Positions 26,458-34,490 of a stretch of DNA of 34,490 nt are shown piece after piece; position 1 is the first letter of the stretch, and the number at the start of each line of letters is the position of its first letter. Source of the stretch: Bacteroidota bacterium (lineage in GTDB: Bacteria > Bacteroidota > Bacteroidia > Chitinophagales > Chitinophagaceae). Where the stretch lies: assembly GCA_018267625.1 (NCBI GenBank), contig JAFDYC010000031.1:1-34490 (forward strand), read 5' to 3'. Position numbers and translations under genes: made by a program. The notes beneath the pieces were generated by a model that ran no database searches, had not been told where the DNA came from, and was given only the letters and a program-made list of their open reading frames with translations.

Positions 26458-26678
26458 AGCCCATAAGGTTTACTCTTTTTATAAAAGGAAGAAGCATTTT
26501 TCGCAGGAAGTTTTTTTAGGTCAGCGGGAGTGCCCTGATGAAGCATCGTTGCGTCGCACGTTGCGGGGCTTGTGCTTCAATTAGGCTTTTCAGGGGGCAA
26601 CGGAAACCTCATAGTATTCCTTCAGCCGGATACAAAAATCCAATCAGAAACGGTCTAAAGGAGGGCTGCCGTATAGTC
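26458..26678. other. Intergenic region without a recognised gene
   Basis: About 220 nt lie between two converging terminators. It includes T-rich runs and the related strings GAAGCATTTTTC and GAAGCATCGTTG. No open frame of interest, RNA gene or mobile element was seen. Confidence 0.4.
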
Positions 26679-26708
26679 AAAAAAAAAGGCCGACCCTGAG
26701 GCCGACCT
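26679..26708 (-). terminator. Rho-independent terminator (minus strand)
   Basis: On the minus strand a 9-bp stem with two G-T wobbles (26708-26700 with 26695-26687) and a TCAG loop is followed by about eight T residues. It lies 23 nt after the small Cys/Lys peptide gene and ends the CPBP-cdsA-psd-peptide run. Confidence 0.85.
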
Positions 26709-26731
26709 TATTTGACTGCGTGCTGAAAGAA

Positions 26732-26914
26732 TTATTTCTTGGCAGTGCCTTCGTCTTTCTTGCAGCAGGCTTTCTTGTCTTTGCAGTTTTTCTTGTCCTT
26801 GCTGCATTCGGTCTTGTCCTTGTCTTTGCAGCATTTCTTGTCCTTGTCGCAGGGAGCAGCGTAAGACATTCCGGCAATCATCAGGCCGGCAATGATAAGC
26901 GTGATCTTTTTCAT
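26732..26914 (-). CDS. Small secreted Cys/Lys/Asp-rich peptide
   Basis: The 60-residue product has a good signal peptide (MKKITLIIAGLMIAGMSYA) and a 41-residue mature part with 16 Lys, 7 Asp and 7 Cys spaced C-x5-CC-x7-C-x6-C-x5-CC. There is almost no hydrophobic residue in the mature part. This suggests a disulfide- or metal-bound periplasmic or extracellular peptide. No Cys sits right at the cleavage site, so a lipoprotein is unlikely. It lies 54 nt after psd on the same strand and just before a strong terminator, so it is probably the last gene of that operon, though a separate promoter in the gap is possible. I do not recognise a named family. The antisense frame is hydrophobic and is judged a shadow. 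Confidence 0.75.
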   Translation of the reverse strand: MKKITLIIAGLMIAGMSYAAPCDKDKKCCKDKDKTECSKDKKNCKDKKACCKKDEGTAKK

Positions 26915-26968
26915 GTCGGTAAGAATGGTTTTGGTTTTAAAGAGATTTTTTATGAATGAGCAACGAAA

Positions 26969-27625
26969 CTAAGGTAAATGTGCCAGCGTAGTAAGCCCGC
27001 CCTGCACGGTGTCGCCAATCTTAACATCTACAGGAGTACCGATCGGCAGGTACACATCCACGCGGGAGCCAAAGCGGATGAAGCCAAACTCTTCGTGTTG
27101 CTGCATCTTCTGCCCTTCCTGCGCATAGAGGCAAATGCGCCTTGCGAGTGCGCCGGCCACCTGACGTAATAAAATGGGCATCCGGTCATTTTCGATCACC
27201 AGTGTGGTACGTTCATTTTCTGTGCTGCTCTTTGGGTGCCAGGCCACGAGGTACTTGCCCGGGTGATACTTCTTGTATTTTATCGTACCGCTAATCGGGC
27301 AGCGGTTGACATGCACATTCAGCGGGCTCATGAAGACGGATATCTGAAGGCGTTTGTCCTTGAAATATTCGGGCTCAAAAGTTTCTTCAATCACTACCAC
27401 CTTGCCGTCAGCAGGGGCCATGATTTTTTGGTCAGAAAGTTCAAATTGCCTTTTGGGCAGCCGAAAAAACCAGATGACCCAGGCCCAGAGAAGGAAGAAA
27501 ATAACATTGAATGCCCAGGCCAGCCAGGCAAGGCTTGCGGGCATCAGAAAGCAGAGGTAACCTAGCAGCATCCAGGCCAGCGTAGCTATGAGTATATATC
27601 GGTATCCTTCGCGGTGCAGGCTCAT
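26969..27625 (-). CDS. psd: Phosphatidylserine decarboxylase, short family
   Basis: Psd converts phosphatidylserine to phosphatidylethanolamine in the inner membrane. The 218-residue proenzyme has two hydrophobic segments at about residues 9-54. It then has IMAPADGKVVVIEE at 68-81, SVFMSPLNVHVNRCPISG at 96-113 and the self-cleavage site FGSRVDVYLP with Gly186-Ser187, which yields the pyruvoyl group. The length fits the short family common in Bacteroidota. It lies 43 nt after cdsA, which makes the CDP-diacylglycerol used upstream. The phosphatidylserine synthase gene is not in the window. Confidence 0.95.
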   Translation of the reverse strand: MSLHREGYRYILIATLAWMLLGYLCFLMPASLAWLAWAFNVIFFLLWAWVIWFFRLPKRQFELSDQKIMAPADGKVVVIEETFEPEYFKDKRLQISVFMSPLNVHVNRCPISGTIKYKKYHPGKYLVAWHPKSSTENERTTLVIENDRMPILLRQVAGALARRICLYAQEGQKMQQHEEFGFIRFGSRVDVYLPIGTPVDVKIGDTVQGGLTTLAHLP

Positions 27626-27668
27626 TGTTTATTTTTTTAAAACTGAAAAACAGGGCGGCAAAAGTCTG

Positions 27669-28541
27669 CTAAAACACCTTTATGAAGAGTGTGGGCATAA
27701 ACAGCCAGGCATAAGCAAAAGCAAAGGGCGTAGCTACCAGCAGGGAGTCAAACCGGTCTAAGGCGCCCCCATGTCCGGGCATCATCTTGCCACTGTCTTT
27801 GATGCCGGCCAGGCGTTTCAATTTGCTTTCGAAAAGGTCGCCAGCTGTGCCAGCCACCGAAGCACATAGCGCCAGCACGCCCCAGTCAGTCATCTGGAAC
27901 AAGCCGCTGTACCAGCCCCACCAAAGGGCAAGGCCCATCGTCAGCAGCGCCCCGCCCAGCGTGCCTTCCCAGGTTTTCTTGGGTGAAATGGCCGAAAATG
28001 GAGTACGCCCGATGAAGGAGCCGACCAGGTAAGCCATGGTGTCGTTCATCCAGATGAGCAGTACGAGGGCCAGGGGCAGCAAGAGGCTTTGCAGCCGCAA
28101 TGTGTAGAGCATGAGCCCCGGCAGGCAGGTATAGACTATTGCAGCCAAAACTACTAAGCCGGCAACCATACCCGACCTTTTCCCCAGGCCGGCCAGGAGC
28201 AGCAGCAGCACCGGCAGCAGGAAGAGCGGAGGCAGATATTTTGATTGGGCGATTTGTGGCGGGAGGCCGGTGGCAAATGCGGCCAGCGGTGGAAACCAAA
28301 GCAGGATTAAGGATGCGGCCCAGGTTGCTGCCAGAAGCCAACCGGGTGTTTGAGTAGCCAAAATCTTATCCATAATCCAGAAAAACTCACGCTGGCACAG
28401 CACGCAAATCAACGATACAAGCAGCAGCAAGGCCCAGGCATTCCAAAGCAATCCACCCATCATGATGGCGGAGAAGACGATGGCGCTGCCGAGGCGCTGG
28501 AAGAAAGTGGGCCAATGAAGAGCCATAAGCTTAGGAGGCAT
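27669..28541 (-). CDS. cdsA: Phosphatidate cytidylyltransferase
   Basis: CdsA makes CDP-diacylglycerol from phosphatidate and CTP. The 290-residue membrane protein has about eight hydrophobic segments. It has SPKKTWEGTLGG near residues 189-200 and the C-terminal signature KLKRLAGIKDSGKMMPGHGGALDR (split here as KLKRLAGIKDSG and PGHGGALDR) near 240-265 with the metal-binding Asp residues. The start at 28541 overlaps the upstream CPBP gene by 11 nt; an ATG five codons later (28526) is an equally good start. psd follows at once. Confidence 0.95.
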   Translation of the reverse strand: MPPKLMALHWPTFFQRLGSAIVFSAIMMGGLLWNAWALLLLVSLICVLCQREFFWIMDKILATQTPGWLLAATWAASLILLWFPPLAAFATGLPPQIAQSKYLPPLFLLPVLLLLLAGLGKRSGMVAGLVVLAAIVYTCLPGLMLYTLRLQSLLLPLALVLLIWMNDTMAYLVGSFIGRTPFSAISPKKTWEGTLGGALLTMGLALWWGWYSGLFQMTDWGVLALCASVAGTAGDLFESKLKRLAGIKDSGKMMPGHGGALDRFDSLLVATPFAFAYAWLFMPTLFIKVF

Positions 28542-29553
28542 CGCGGGGCGGCTGCTGCGGCCCGGAAGTGGGAGGTGTTTCGCCCCGGAAGTCGTCCGAC
28601 CAGTCGGCTGGCAGCGGGGTTTGCTTTTTGACTAAAAAATAAAAACAGGCAGCAAACAAGGCCAGCCCGGCCAGAGGGTACCAGAAGGGCAAGTTACCGC
28701 CATCCGCTACCTGCTTTGCTGATGCGTTTCCAGATGCCAGAACGATAACCAGAACCTGAGTGCCATTGTAGATGAGGTGTGCCCACATGCTGCATAGCAG
28801 CGAGCCGGTCAGGTAATAAATGAAAGCCAGCACACAACCGGCAATGAAGATGAAAACAAAGCCATGCGGGTTGAAATGGATCAGGGCAAAGGCCAGGGCA
28901 CTAAAGAGAATAGGCGATGCCATCATCATCTGGGGTTCGGTGCGCCTGCCTCCTGCTGCCATGCTTGCCTGGCTGCGCCGAAGGCCGATGCGGTGGAGTA
29001 GGCGGAGCAGGATGCCGCGAAACACGACTTCTTCGCCGAGGGCCGGCAGGAAGGCGAGGGCAAACAATAAAAAACTCAGGTCGGCGGCTGAATGGAGTTT
29101 GAGGAATGCTGCAATCGTGTTGTCGTTTTGCGCTTGCATTTGCTGGGCCCAATCGCCAAAATGCAGGTGCTGCAAAGACCAGGCTTCGCCCCACAAGAAG
29201 ACCGGCATCAGACCCAGCACGATGCCTGTCACCAGCAGCCAGTGTAGTGCATGGCCGGGTGCCCGAAGGCCAAGATATTCGCGCAGCCGGGGATGTGTGA
29301 AGCCCGCAAAGATGAAACCCGGAATCGCGAAACTGAAGGCATGAGAAATAGACTGAGCCGTCAGGCCGGCCCGAATCTGTTGTGGCAGGGATGTGGTGGA
29401 AAGCTCCAGCAAATCTTTGACGGAAACACCAAACACTTTTGGTACCAGCGTCAGCACCACAAGGCTTCCAAAAGAGTAAAGCGTGAAGATGGTCAGCAGG
29501 AACATCAGCAACTGCATGCCCCAGGGAAATATGCGCCAGTAGCGGTTAAACAT
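28531..29553 (-). CDS. CPBP family intramembrane metalloprotease homologue
   Basis: The 340-residue membrane protein has about eight transmembrane segments. It carries the CPBP/Abi motifs: GEEVVFRG with Glu174-Glu175 and Arg179, ALIHFNPHG with the second-motif His, and MWAHLIYNG with His and Asn. These residues form the putative metal-protease site of the Rce1-like family. The C-terminus is a short Pro-rich soluble tail. The ATG at 29553 is preferred to a TTG at 29562. It heads the cdsA-psd operon and diverges from a nucleotidyltransferase gene only 39 nt away. The substrate is unknown. Confidence 0.88.
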   Translation of the reverse strand: MFNRYWRIFPWGMQLLMFLLTIFTLYSFGSLVVLTLVPKVFGVSVKDLLELSTTSLPQQIRAGLTAQSISHAFSFAIPGFIFAGFTHPRLREYLGLRAPGHALHWLLVTGIVLGLMPVFLWGEAWSLQHLHFGDWAQQMQAQNDNTIAAFLKLHSAADLSFLLFALAFLPALGEEVVFRGILLRLLHRIGLRRSQASMAAGGRRTEPQMMMASPILFSALAFALIHFNPHGFVFIFIAGCVLAFIYYLTGSLLCSMWAHLIYNGTQVLVIVLASGNASAKQVADGGNLPFWYPLAGLALFAACFYFLVKKQTPLPADWSDDFRGETPPTSGPQQPPRDAS

Positions 29554-29559
29554 CGCGCG

Positions 29560-29587
29560 CAAAGGTGCTCAATAAGGCCCACATTTG
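29560..29587. promoter_or_regulatory. Compact divergent promoter region
   Basis: The 39-nt gap between two divergent genes holds two -7-like elements with one mismatch each to TAnnTTTG. CACCTTTG on the minus strand (29567-29560) is 6 nt before the CPBP ATG, and CACATTTG on the plus strand (29580-29587) is 5 nt before the nucleotidyltransferase ATG. Both genes would have almost no leader. Confidence 0.4.
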
Positions 29588-29592
29588 CGGCC

Positions 29593-30315
29593 ATGAAAGC
29601 CATGCTGCTGGCAGCCGGCCTGGGAACCCGGCTAGCCCCCTTTACACACCATCACCCCAAGGCGCTGGCACAGGTGCAGGGCAGGAGCCTTCTCGAATGG
29701 AATGTGCGTTACCTGCAGCAATTCGGTATTCGGGAGGTAGTGGTCAATGTGCATCATTTTGCCGATCAGATTGAAGAGGCTGTTTGTGCCGGTAAGGGTT
29801 GGGGTAGTAAGGTGCTGATTTCTGATGAGCGCAGCGCCGTACTGGAAACCGGCGGTGGCTTGAAGCATGCAACCCATTTCTTTGAAACCGAAACTGCATT
29901 TCTGGTCATGAATGTGGACGTGCTCACCAACCTGGATATTTCTGCATTGCAAGCAGCACATGCAGCAGGTAAGGCACAGGCAACTCTGGCAGTGATGCAG
30001 CGTCCTTCTTCCCGTTATTTATTGTTTGATGAAAAGCTCTGGCTTTGTGGCTGGCGCAATACTAAGACTGGCGAATTACGGGGCCTGCCGGGTACTGACT
30101 TTGCCTTCAGTGGTATTCAAATCATCTCAGGTGATTTGCTTCGGGGCATCCATCGTGACGGGAAGTTTTCTTTGATAGATGTCTACCTCGATGCGTTGGC
30201 TGCTGGCGGAAAAATTCAGGGCTTCGACCATAGCAATGACCTTTTTCTGGATGCCGGTAAACCAGAGACTTTAGCACAGGCACAGTCATTTCCGGCGCCT
30301 GCCGGCAAGGCATGA
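29593..30315 (+). CDS. Sugar-1-phosphate nucleotidyltransferase (MurU/HddC-like)
   Basis: The 240-residue enzyme has MLLAAGLGTRLAPFT at residues 4-18 (nucleotide loop), HPKALAQVQGRSLLEW at 21-36, ETGGGL at 85-90, and NVDVLTNLD at 107-115 with the metal-binding Asp109. It ends with DAGKPETL, typical of this family. It transfers a nucleotide to a sugar 1-phosphate; MurU-type (N-acetylmuramate recycling) or heptose/mannose types are possible. No partner sugar kinase lies next to it. The ATG at 29593 begins right at the family start; a longer frame to 29251 runs through the divergent CPBP gene and is discarded. Confidence 0.9.
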   Translation: MKAMLLAAGLGTRLAPFTHHHPKALAQVQGRSLLEWNVRYLQQFGIREVVVNVHHFADQIEEAVCAGKGWGSKVLISDERSAVLETGGGLKHATHFFETETAFLVMNVDVLTNLDISALQAAHAAGKAQATLAVMQRPSSRYLLFDEKLWLCGWRNTKTGELRGLPGTDFAFSGIQIISGDLLRGIHRDGKFSLIDVYLDALAAGGKIQGFDHSNDLFLDAGKPETLAQAQSFPAPAGKA

Positions 30316-30398
30316 AAGCGCCAGTTGCGTAGCTTCCTTTTTTCTTGAAAATTGCTCTGGTTCCCGATTGGTACAATCCTTGCCATGACTGCCATGCC

Positions 30399-30968
30399 AT
30401 GAAAAGAATATGCCTGATACCCGCTGCTCTATTACTTCTATCCATTGCCGCACAGGCGCAACAAGTGGATACGATTTATCGGGTCAACCTGCCCACTTAT
30501 AATCTTCGCGACACACGCCTCTGGGCCGATTGGCACGACCGCTATCGCTACAACCAGATGCGTTATTACGTCACTACGGTGATGCCCTATGTGCTTGAGG
30601 CCACGCAGCTTTTCAATCAACTAAATGAAGAATTGCCCAGCCTGAAAGGCAAAGCCCGGCGCCAATATGTCCGTAGGCAGGAGGCCCTCATCCGGGAGCG
30701 TTTTGAAGATAAAATCGTAGGCCTGAATGAGACCCAGGGCGTGCTGCTGATCAAGCTAGTTACCCGCCAGACCGGCCTCAACCTTTTTCGGCAGATTCAG
30801 GACTTCAAAGGGACTTTTGCTGCCTTGAAATGGCAGGGCTGGGCGAGGATTCAGGGCTTCAATCTGAACCGAAAATATCACCCTGAAGAAGAGCCGGACT
30901 TAGAGCATATCATGAATGGGCTGGGTTATCCCTTGCCCGCGTCATACAGCCTGGCCGGAAATCTTTAA
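30399..30968 (+). CDS. DUF4294 domain protein, secreted
   Basis: The 189-residue protein has a signal peptide (MKRICLIPAALLLLSIAAQAQ). The mature part has the DUF4294 pattern: RYYVTTVMPYVLEA, an RRQYVRRQEALI helix, then the core ETQGVLLIKLVTRQTGLNLF and NLNRKYHPEEEPDLE. The family is found mainly in Bacteroidota and has no known function; the charged helices suggest a periplasmic binding or scaffold role. I used the ATG at 30399 because a longer frame to 30345 would hide the signal peptide. Confidence 0.85.
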   Translation: MKRICLIPAALLLLSIAAQAQQVDTIYRVNLPTYNLRDTRLWADWHDRYRYNQMRYYVTTVMPYVLEATQLFNQLNEELPSLKGKARRQYVRRQEALIRERFEDKIVGLNETQGVLLIKLVTRQTGLNLFRQIQDFKGTFAALKWQGWARIQGFNLNRKYHPEEEPDLEHIMNGLGYPLPASYSLAGNL

Positions 30969-31068
30969 TGCAGTAGCCAAACTTCATTATTAGCCTCAAA
31001 ACAGATTGGGGGTTTTGAAGGCAGGGTGTTTGTGTGCTACAGAGTCCATAGCCTTGCCTTCAATAAGT

Positions 31069-31076
31069 TACCTTCG
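31069..31076 (+). promoter_or_regulatory. Possible aconitase -7 promoter element
   Basis: TACCTTCG (TAnnTTTG with one T-to-C change, the same variant as in the 6662-6669 promoter) lies 36 nt upstream of the aconitase ATG. No well-spaced -33 TTG is visible. Confidence 0.3.
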
Positions 31077-31112
31077 CGTTGTTTTTAAAACCCCCCCTAA
31101 ATAATTACTGAA

Positions 31113-33386
31113 ATGGCTTTTGATTTAGACCTGATTCGTCGGGTGTATGCAGGCATGCCGGATAAGATTGCCGCTGCCCGCAAGCTGCTGGGGCGCCCCT
31201 TGACGCTCACCGAAAAGATTCTTTACTGCCATACCCACGAAACCCCTGAACGAGCGTATGAGCGGGGACGAGACTATGTCAATTTCACCCCTGACCGTGT
31301 AGCTATGCAGGATGCTACCGCCCAGATGGCTTTGCTGCAGTTCATGACTTGTGGCCGTAGTAAGGTAGCTGTGCCCAGCACCGTGCATTGTGACCACCTC
31401 ATTCAAGCTAAAGTGGGCGCTACGCAAGACCTCAGCACAGCACTGGATGTCAATTCCGAGGTGTACAACTTCCTCTCTTCTATTTCCAACAAATACGGTA
31501 TTGGTTTTTGGAAACCTGGAGCCGGTATCATTCACCAAGTGGTTCTGGAGAATTATGCCTTCCCCGGAGGTATGATGATTGGTACGGACAGCCACACTCC
31601 TAATGCCGGCGGCTTAGGCATGGTGGCCATTGGCGTAGGTGGTGCCGATGCCGTGGACGTGATGGCGGGCCTACCCTGGGAGCTGAAGATGCCCAAACTG
31701 ATCGGTGTGAAACTCACCGGCAAGCTCAGTGGCTGGGCATCTCCCAAAGACATCATTCTGAAAGTAGCCGGCATCACTACCGTGAAAGGCGGAACCGGCG
31801 CCATCGTGGAATATTTTGGTGAGGGAGCTGATGGTATTTCCTGCACGGGACGAGGCACCATCTGTAACATGGGTGCTGAAATAGGAGCCACAACTTCCCT
31901 GTTTGCCTACGGCAAGAAGATGGCCGATTACCTGCGTGCCACCGGTCGTGCCGATGTAGCAGACCTGGCCGATGGCATCATTGCACACCTGCGCGCCGAT
32001 GAAGAAGTGTATCAGAATCCGGAGCTGTACTATGACCAGATTATTGATATCAACCTCGACGAACTGGAGCCTTATGTGAACGGCCCTTACACTCCCGATC
32101 TGGCAACACCTATCTCTCAGATGGCTGCTGCTGTGAAGGAACATGGCTGGCCTGAAAAGGTAGAAGTGGCGCTGATTGGCTCCTGCACCAACTCTTCTTA
32201 TGAAGACATTTCCCGTGCGGCAAGCGTTGCGCAAAGTGCCTTGAATAAAGGCCTGAAAGCAACCAGCGATTACACCATCACCCCAGGCTCCGAGACGGTT
32301 CGATTTACGGTTGCTCGCGATGGCTTCCTGGACACGTTCACTAAGCTGGGCGGTATGGTGCTGGCCAACGCCTGTGGCCCCTGCATCGGCCAATGGGCCC
32401 GCCATATTGATGACCCCAACCGCAAGAACACCATCGTCACTTCCTTCAACCGGAATTTCGCAAAGCGAAATGACTCTTATGCAGGCACCCACGCATTTGT
32501 GGCATCGCCGGAACTGACTACTGCTTTCGCCATTGCCGGCAGGCTAAGCTTTAACCCGATTACCGATAAACTCAAAAATGATAAAGGGGAAGAGGTGATG
32601 CTGGATGAGCCTACCGGCTTTGAGCTTCCACCGAAGGGCTATGATGTGAAAGACCCCGGCTACCAGGAGCCCGCCACAGACGGCAGTAATGTTCAGGTGA
32701 ATGTGAACCCGATTTCCGACCGGCTGCAACTGCTGCAACCCTTTGCGCCCTGGGAAGGCACAGAACTGCTGGGCCTGCGCCTGCTCATTAAAGCCTTCGG
32801 CAAATGCACCACCGACCATATTTCTATGGCCGGCCCCTGGCTCAAATACCGCGGCCACCTCGACAATATCTCCAACAACATGCTGATTGGTGCTATCAAC
32901 GCCTTCAACATGGAGACCAATAAGGTGAAAAACCAGCTTACCGGCCAGTATGATGAAGTGCCTAAGGTGCAACGTGCCTACAAAGGCGCGGGTATTGGCA
33001 GCATTGTTGTGGGCGATGAAAACTATGGAGAAGGTTCCAGTCGTGAACATGCAGCGATGGAACCCCGCCATCTTGGCGTTCGGGCCATTGTGGTCAAAAG
33101 CTTTGCCCGCATTCACGAAACCAACCTTAAAAAGCAAGGAATGCTGGCCCTCACCTTTGCCAATAAAGAGGACTACGACAAGGTGCGGGAAGACGACCTC
33201 ATTGACATCACCGGCCTCGTCAACTTTGCCCCGGGCAAGCAGCTCGTGATGCTGCTGCGCCACAGCGATGGTTCCAGCGATGCTGTCATGCTCAACCACA
33301 CCTACAATGCCCACCAGATAGTATGGTTCAAGGCAGGCGGTGCGCTGAATGTGATCCGGGCTGAAGCAGCAGCAGGCGCTATGTAA
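31113..33386 (+). CDS. acn: Aconitate hydratase (mitochondrial-type)
   Basis: Aconitase interconverts citrate and isocitrate in the citric acid cycle using a [4Fe-4S] cluster. The 757-residue protein has cluster ligands Cys358 (GSCTNSS), Cys421 and Cys424 (CGPCIG), and the substrate motifs [13 protein letters not shown] near 149 and [14 protein letters not shown] near 447. The swivel domain has [18 protein letters not shown] near 568 and [19 protein letters not shown] near 636. The length matches the compact mitochondrial-type enzyme rather than the longer AcnA. It stands alone with its own strong terminator. Confidence 0.97.
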   Translation: MAFDLDLIRRVYAGMPDKIAAARKLLGRPLTLTEKILYCHTHETPERAYERGRDYVNFTPDRVAMQDATAQMALLQFMTCGRSKVAVPSTVHCDHLIQAKVGATQDLSTALDVNSEVYNFLSSISNKYGIGFWKPGAGIIHQVVLENYAFPGGMMIGTDSHTPNAGGLGMVAIGVGGADAVDVMAGLPWELKMPKLIGVKLTGKLSGWASPKDIILKVAGITTVKGGTGAIVEYFGEGADGISCTGRGTICNMGAEIGATTSLFAYGKKMADYLRATGRADVADLADGIIAHLRADEEVYQNPELYYDQIIDINLDELEPYVNGPYTPDLATPISQMAAAVKEHGWPEKVEVALIGSCTNSSYEDISRAASVAQSALNKGLKATSDYTITPGSETVRFTVARDGFLDTFTKLGGMVLANACGPCIGQWARHIDDPNRKNTIVTSFNRNFAKRNDSYAGTHAFVASPELTTAFAIAGRLSFNPITDKLKNDKGEEVMLDEPTGFELPPKGYDVKDPGYQEPATDGSNVQVNVNPISDRLQLLQPFAPWEGTELLGLRLLIKAFGKCTTDHISMAGPWLKYRGHLDNISNNMLIGAINAFNMETNKVKNQLTGQYDEVPKVQRAYKGAGIGSIVVGDENYGEGSSREHAAMEPRHLGVRAIVVKSFARIHETNLKKQGMLALTFANKEDYDKVREDDLIDITGLVNFAPGKQLVMLLRHSDGSSDAVMLNHTYNAHQIVWFKAGGALNVIRAEAAAGAM

Positions 33387-33419
33387 GCCGAATTGATTTA
33401 CTCGCGTTTCTATTATTCC

Positions 33420-33454
33420 AAATAACCTGTGGTCATCCCACAGGTTATTTTTTT
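33420..33454 (+). terminator. Strong terminator after aconitase
   Basis: A perfect 13-bp inverted repeat (33420-33432 with 33438-33450) with a 5-nt loop runs into a seven-T tract (33448-33454). It lies 33 nt after the aconitase stop. Confidence 0.95.
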
Positions 33455-33661
33455 GTAGGAATTGAAATTCTGAATTTTCTTTTTCCGCGAAAATCGCCAC
33501 AATCAATAGGGGCTTATGATGCTTTTACGCAGTTCCATTTTCAGGAATCAAGCCGGAAACGTGATTTGGAAGAATTGCTGTTACGGAATCAATCGGACCC
33601 TTTTATCAATTTAAGATTTGGATCATAGGAAGCCAGATTTGCCTTACAAAATCTCCTCACT

Positions 33662-34158
33662 ATGAAACCATTCTTGCTATTAATTCTGGTGCTTTTGCTT
33701 TCTGTTATGCCGGCACAAGGAGCTTATGTAATTAAAAAAAGTCAGCTAAAACGGAACAACAGGCGGCTTCCGGGAAACCGTACGAGCATGTCGGTAGGAA
33801 AAGATCTTTGTTTCAGGAAAGGATTTTTCAGGCAGTACCCCGGTATAAATACGGGAAAATGTTTCGGGATTCCAGAAATGGGGAAGCCTGGTATGGTCTG
33901 ACATCACTGATTTCAGGCTCCCTGGCTGCGATACTCCTGGCCATTTTTCTTTTAGGAGGTTTTATGGAGTTTGCTTTTCCCATCATTGCCGTATTCCTTG
34001 GGATTGGCGCGATCATCTTTGGGGCTAAGGGAATCAACCGAAAAGGAAGTGGGTTTGCTATTGCAGGATTGTCGCTCGGGATTCTTACGTTTATTGCAAT
34101 AATTGTTTTGTGTGCGATTATCTTTTTATCAATTATGGAAATAGCTATCTTTCTTTAG
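33662..34158 (+). pseudogene. Secreted/membrane protein with DUF4190-like C-terminus, frameshifted at an A7 tract
   Basis: The start frame gives a good signal peptide (MKPFLLLILVLLLSVMPAQG) then AYVIKKS and soon leaves sensible sequence. The neighbouring frame, read from the A7 run at 33734-33740, gives KKSAKTEQQAASGKP, then YEHVGRKRSLFQERIFQ, then two or three membrane segments with GAIIFGAKGINRKGSGFAIAGLSLG, a DUF4190-like pattern, ending at 34158. One extra A, or a -1 ribosomal shift at this run, joins both parts into a protein of about 165 residues. It may be a real broken gene, a sequencing error in a homopolymer, or a slippage-controlled gene. No neighbour suggests a role. Confidence 0.65.
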
Positions 34159-34209
34159 TCGTATATATTCTGTTAGTAACGTTTTTGTGATTGGAATCCG
34201 CTTTCTTAA

Positions 34210-34320
34210 AAGGGGCTTCCTTTCTTTTGCGCCGGCCAATCTCGGAGCGGCGCGGCGCCCGGCATGTACTTCGTGCGCATTACAGCAGATGGGGAGACCT
34301 TCAGCCGGAGGGAGGTATTG
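34210..34320 (+). pseudogene. Remnant of a T9SS type A sorting tail
   Basis: This frame, opened by a stop at 34207-34209 and closed by TAG at 34318-34320, ends PGMYFVRITADGETFSRR plus four residues. That closely follows the usual Por sorting-tail ending (Gly-x-Tyr-x-x-Arg-x-x-x-x-Gly and a basic/Leu end). The codons just before it in another frame read FAPANLGAA, which would join naturally before PGMYF, suggesting a frameshift in a decayed gene. No signal peptide or body of such a gene remains. A strong terminator follows 34 nt later. The call is inference from a short match. Confidence 0.5.
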
Positions 34321-34354
34321 GAGTAGGCTTTTTCACTCGCTGCAAGAAGGCATG

Positions 34355-34390
34355 GAAGGCTGCTTCGTTATAGAGGCAGCCTTCTTTTTT
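34355..34390 (+). terminator. Rho-independent terminator
   Basis: A 9-bp perfect stem (34355-34363 with 34376-34384), extendable by three weaker pairs, is followed by six T residues (34385-34390). It ends transcription from the small membrane-protein gene and the sorting-tail remnant. The remaining 100 nt to the window edge hold no gene that I can support. Confidence 0.85.
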
Positions 34391-34490
34391 CATCAACTTC
34401 ATTTTTGAAAAATCCCGGCCCCACTTAACCGGTCTCTCACGAAAAAAGTTTTCCTTTTCGCCAACCCTTTTGCTTTTTAGACTGTCTTAT

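Noticed and set aside
26720..26959. Hydrophobic plus-strand frame opposite the Cys/Lys peptide
   Set aside because: The antisense of Lys/Asp codons gives Leu/Phe/Val codons automatically. The minus strand has a proper signal peptide and a downstream terminator, so it is the gene.
28820..29344. 174-codon plus frame opposite the CPBP gene
   Set aside because: Arg/Ala/Ser-rich shadow of a membrane protein whose catalytic motifs are clear on the minus strand.
29251..29592. N-terminal extension of the nucleotidyltransferase frame
   Set aside because: It lies antisense within the CPBP gene and has no family similarity; the family start is exactly at the ATG at 29593.
32544..33506. 320-codon minus-strand frame opposite aconitase
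   Set aside because: Aconitase on the plus strand is certain from its motifs over this whole stretch; the antisense frame is a codon-bias shadow.
34187..34408. 73-codon plus frame near the right edge
   Set aside because: It runs through a terminator hairpin and has no family pattern; another frame matches a sorting tail better.

Overview
This window looks like the chromosome of a Bacteroidota bacterium, probably of the Chitinophagales/Sphingobacteriales type. The evidence is: type IX secretion (T9SS) cargo with a gliding-motility-type C-terminal domain next to a PorP/SprF gene; a DUF4294 protein; a short membrane-type phosphatidylserine decarboxylase beside cdsA; and promoter-like elements of the Bacteroidota form TAnnTTTG. 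No rRNA, tRNA, insertion sequence or CRISPR array was seen. Most genes are ordinary housekeeping genes; the accessory interest lies in 1-5.6 kb, 16.4-26.4 kb and the last 1 kb.

Layout. 1-117: tail of a probable T9SS cargo gene and its terminator. 118-717: noncoding leader. 718-5608: four-gene chaperone-usher-like cluster (DUF4402 subunit, PapD-like chaperone, second DUF4402 subunit, usher-like outer-membrane protein). 5856-7941: two related beta-barrel proteins on the minus strand flanking a small SET-domain gene on the plus strand. 8183-12815: uvrA, an HD hydrolase and a YitT/DUF2179 membrane protein. 12812-14678 (minus): panD, a flippase-like membrane protein and rfaE2. 14846-16365: a family 2 glycosyltransferase and pdxJ. 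16601-26396: an 8.6-kb gene for a 2876-residue surface protein (14 PKD-like domains, 21 four-cysteine repeats, type B sorting domain), followed by its likely PorP/SprF partner. 26732-29553 (minus): CPBP protease homologue, cdsA, psd and a tiny secreted Cys/Lys peptide. 29593-33386: sugar-1-phosphate nucleotidyltransferase, DUF4294 protein and aconitase. 33662-34390: a frameshifted small membrane protein, a T9SS sorting-tail remnant and a terminator.

How the genes work together. The first cluster has every part expected of a chaperone-usher fibre: subunits, periplasmic chaperone and outer-membrane assembly platform. It does not match a standard fimbrial operon, and it is the best candidate here for a little-described system. 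The giant protein and PorP/SprF form a cargo/outer-membrane-partner pair for T9SS. Its second repeat array keeps an exact 228-nt period over 20 units and carries a three-unit A-B-C super-repeat. cdsA and psd act in phosphatidylethanolamine synthesis. panD feeds coenzyme A, pdxJ makes pyridoxal phosphate, and rfaE2 supplies ADP-heptose for lipopolysaccharide.
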